NCBI GenBank assembly: GCA_937893485.1
Contig: CALBJL010000228.1
Span: 1-21,264 of the forward strand
DNA from: an uncultured bacterium
GTDB taxonomy: Bacteria > Bacillota > Clostridia > Lachnospirales > Lachnospiraceae
Direction: 5' to 3'
Length of the DNA: 21,264 bases
Under the pieces are notes generated by a model. That model was not told the DNA's origin. It searched no databases and saw only the letters and a program-made list of their open reading frames with translations. Of this stretch, positions 20,838-21,264 are shown one piece after another; the stretch's first letter is position 1; the number at the start of each line of letters is the position of its first letter. The translations under genes and the position numbers were made by a program.

Positions 20838-21264
20838 ATGGTTGACTATACGGAAGGTTCAGGAAAACAGTATCACACACAGGTAGGAGTGGGCGATGTC
20901 GGCAGATATGTGATTTTGCCGGGTGATCCCAAACGCTGTGAAAAAATAGCTAAATATTTTGACGATGCGCGTCTGATCGCAGACAGCAGAGAATACGTCA
21001 CTTATACAGGCACCCTTGGCGGGGTGCCTGTAAGTGTTACATCGACTGGTATCGGAGGTCCCTCTGCGGCGATCGCGATCGAGGAGCTGTCGAAGGTCGG
21101 TGCGGACACATTTATCCGCGTCGGTACATGTGGAGGCATGCAGACGCAGGTGTGCGGCGGGGATATCGTCATTGCAAACGGGGCGATCCGCATGGAGGGA
21201 ACGAGCCGGGAATATGCACCGATCGAGTATCCTGCGGTGCCGGATGTGACCGTCATGAATGCAT
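20838..21264 (+). CDS. udp: Uridine phosphorylase, N-terminal part (cut by window end)
   Basis: ATG 20838 is preceded by AGGAGG (20826-20831) at six bases. The frame stays open to the window edge, giving 142 residues of an expected 250 or so. It splits uridine with phosphate to uracil and ribose 1-phosphate in pyrimidine salvage. The visible nucleoside phosphorylase-1 motifs are LPGDPKRCEKIA (phosphate-binding Gly/Asp/Arg), TSTGIGGPSAAIAIEEL and FIRVGTCGGMQ. The following ANGAIRMEGTSREYAPIEYP agrees with uridine rather than purine nucleoside phosphorylases. It appears to be its own transcription unit after the symporter gene. Confidence 0.92.
   Translation, partial: MVDYTEGSGKQYHTQVGVGDVGRYVILPGDPKRCEKIAKYFDDARLIADSREYVTYTGTLGGVPVSVTSTGIGGPSAAIAIEELSKVGADTFIRVGTCGGMQTQVCGGDIVIANGAIRMEGTSREYAPIEYPAVPDVTVMNA

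Noticed and set aside
1..21264. CRISPR arrays, tRNA or rRNA genes, complete insertion sequences
   Set aside because: No regularly spaced repeats, cloverleaf-like genes with conserved TTCGA arms, rRNA stretches or transposase frames were seen.

Overview
The window looks like a chromosome segment of an anaerobic gut Firmicute, most likely a Lachnospiraceae member of the Roseburia/Agathobacter type. The pointers are [FeFe]-hydrogenase maturation genes, a DUF4250 protein, an Amt-PII fusion, an orphan MsmK-type ATPase, strong AGGAGG ribosome sites and sigma-A promoters with 17-base spacers. The genus is an inference.

Layout. 1-5361: a tightly coupled operon hydF (3' end) - hypF - hydE - hydG. The unexpected member is hypF, a [NiFe]-hydrogenase CN-ligand enzyme, placed among [FeFe] H-cluster maturases. 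5557-6732: msmK with a strong terminator. 6733-11940: an AT-richer accessory island made mostly of wreckage: a frameshifted secreted Ig-domain protein, a minus-strand gene with internal stops, the first third of a helicase, and a decayed ParA gene. Related winged-helix genes lie at both ends and point outward, intact on the left and truncated on the right. In the middle is a largely intact toxin-antitoxin operon: an MqsR-like toxin and an antitoxin joining an MqsA-like zinc-finger/HTH part to a SocA-like (Panacea, DUF4065) domain. A perfect 18-base palindrome lies over its promoter. The toxin frame has a perfect Shine-Dalgarno sequence, but ATA stands where ATG is expected.

11941-16376: leuA, a secreted BIG2/FlgD-Ig/GLUG-type protein, rpe, and a convergent DUF4250 gene on the minus strand. 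The rpe terminator lies inside the DUF4250 coding region. 16426-18618: divergent promoters, then a highly structured leader (terminator, 39-base near-perfect palindrome, nested GC stems) before an ammonium channel fused to a PII signalling domain. 18665-18828: a second palindromic intergenic element. 18838-20687: promoter, tandem glycine riboswitch, terminator-like hairpin and an AGCS sodium:alanine/glycine symporter. 20838-end: the 5' part of uridine phosphorylase.

How it fits together: the core genes serve fermentative H2 metabolism, sugar import, leucine synthesis, pentose phosphates, nitrogen and glycine uptake, and nucleoside salvage. The island is a decayed mobile or plasmid-like insertion between msmK and leuA, in which the toxin-antitoxin module is the best preserved part. 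The most unusual items are the toxin-antitoxin operon and its start codon, hypF inside the hyd operon, and the structured amt leader. No CRISPR array, tRNA or rRNA was seen.
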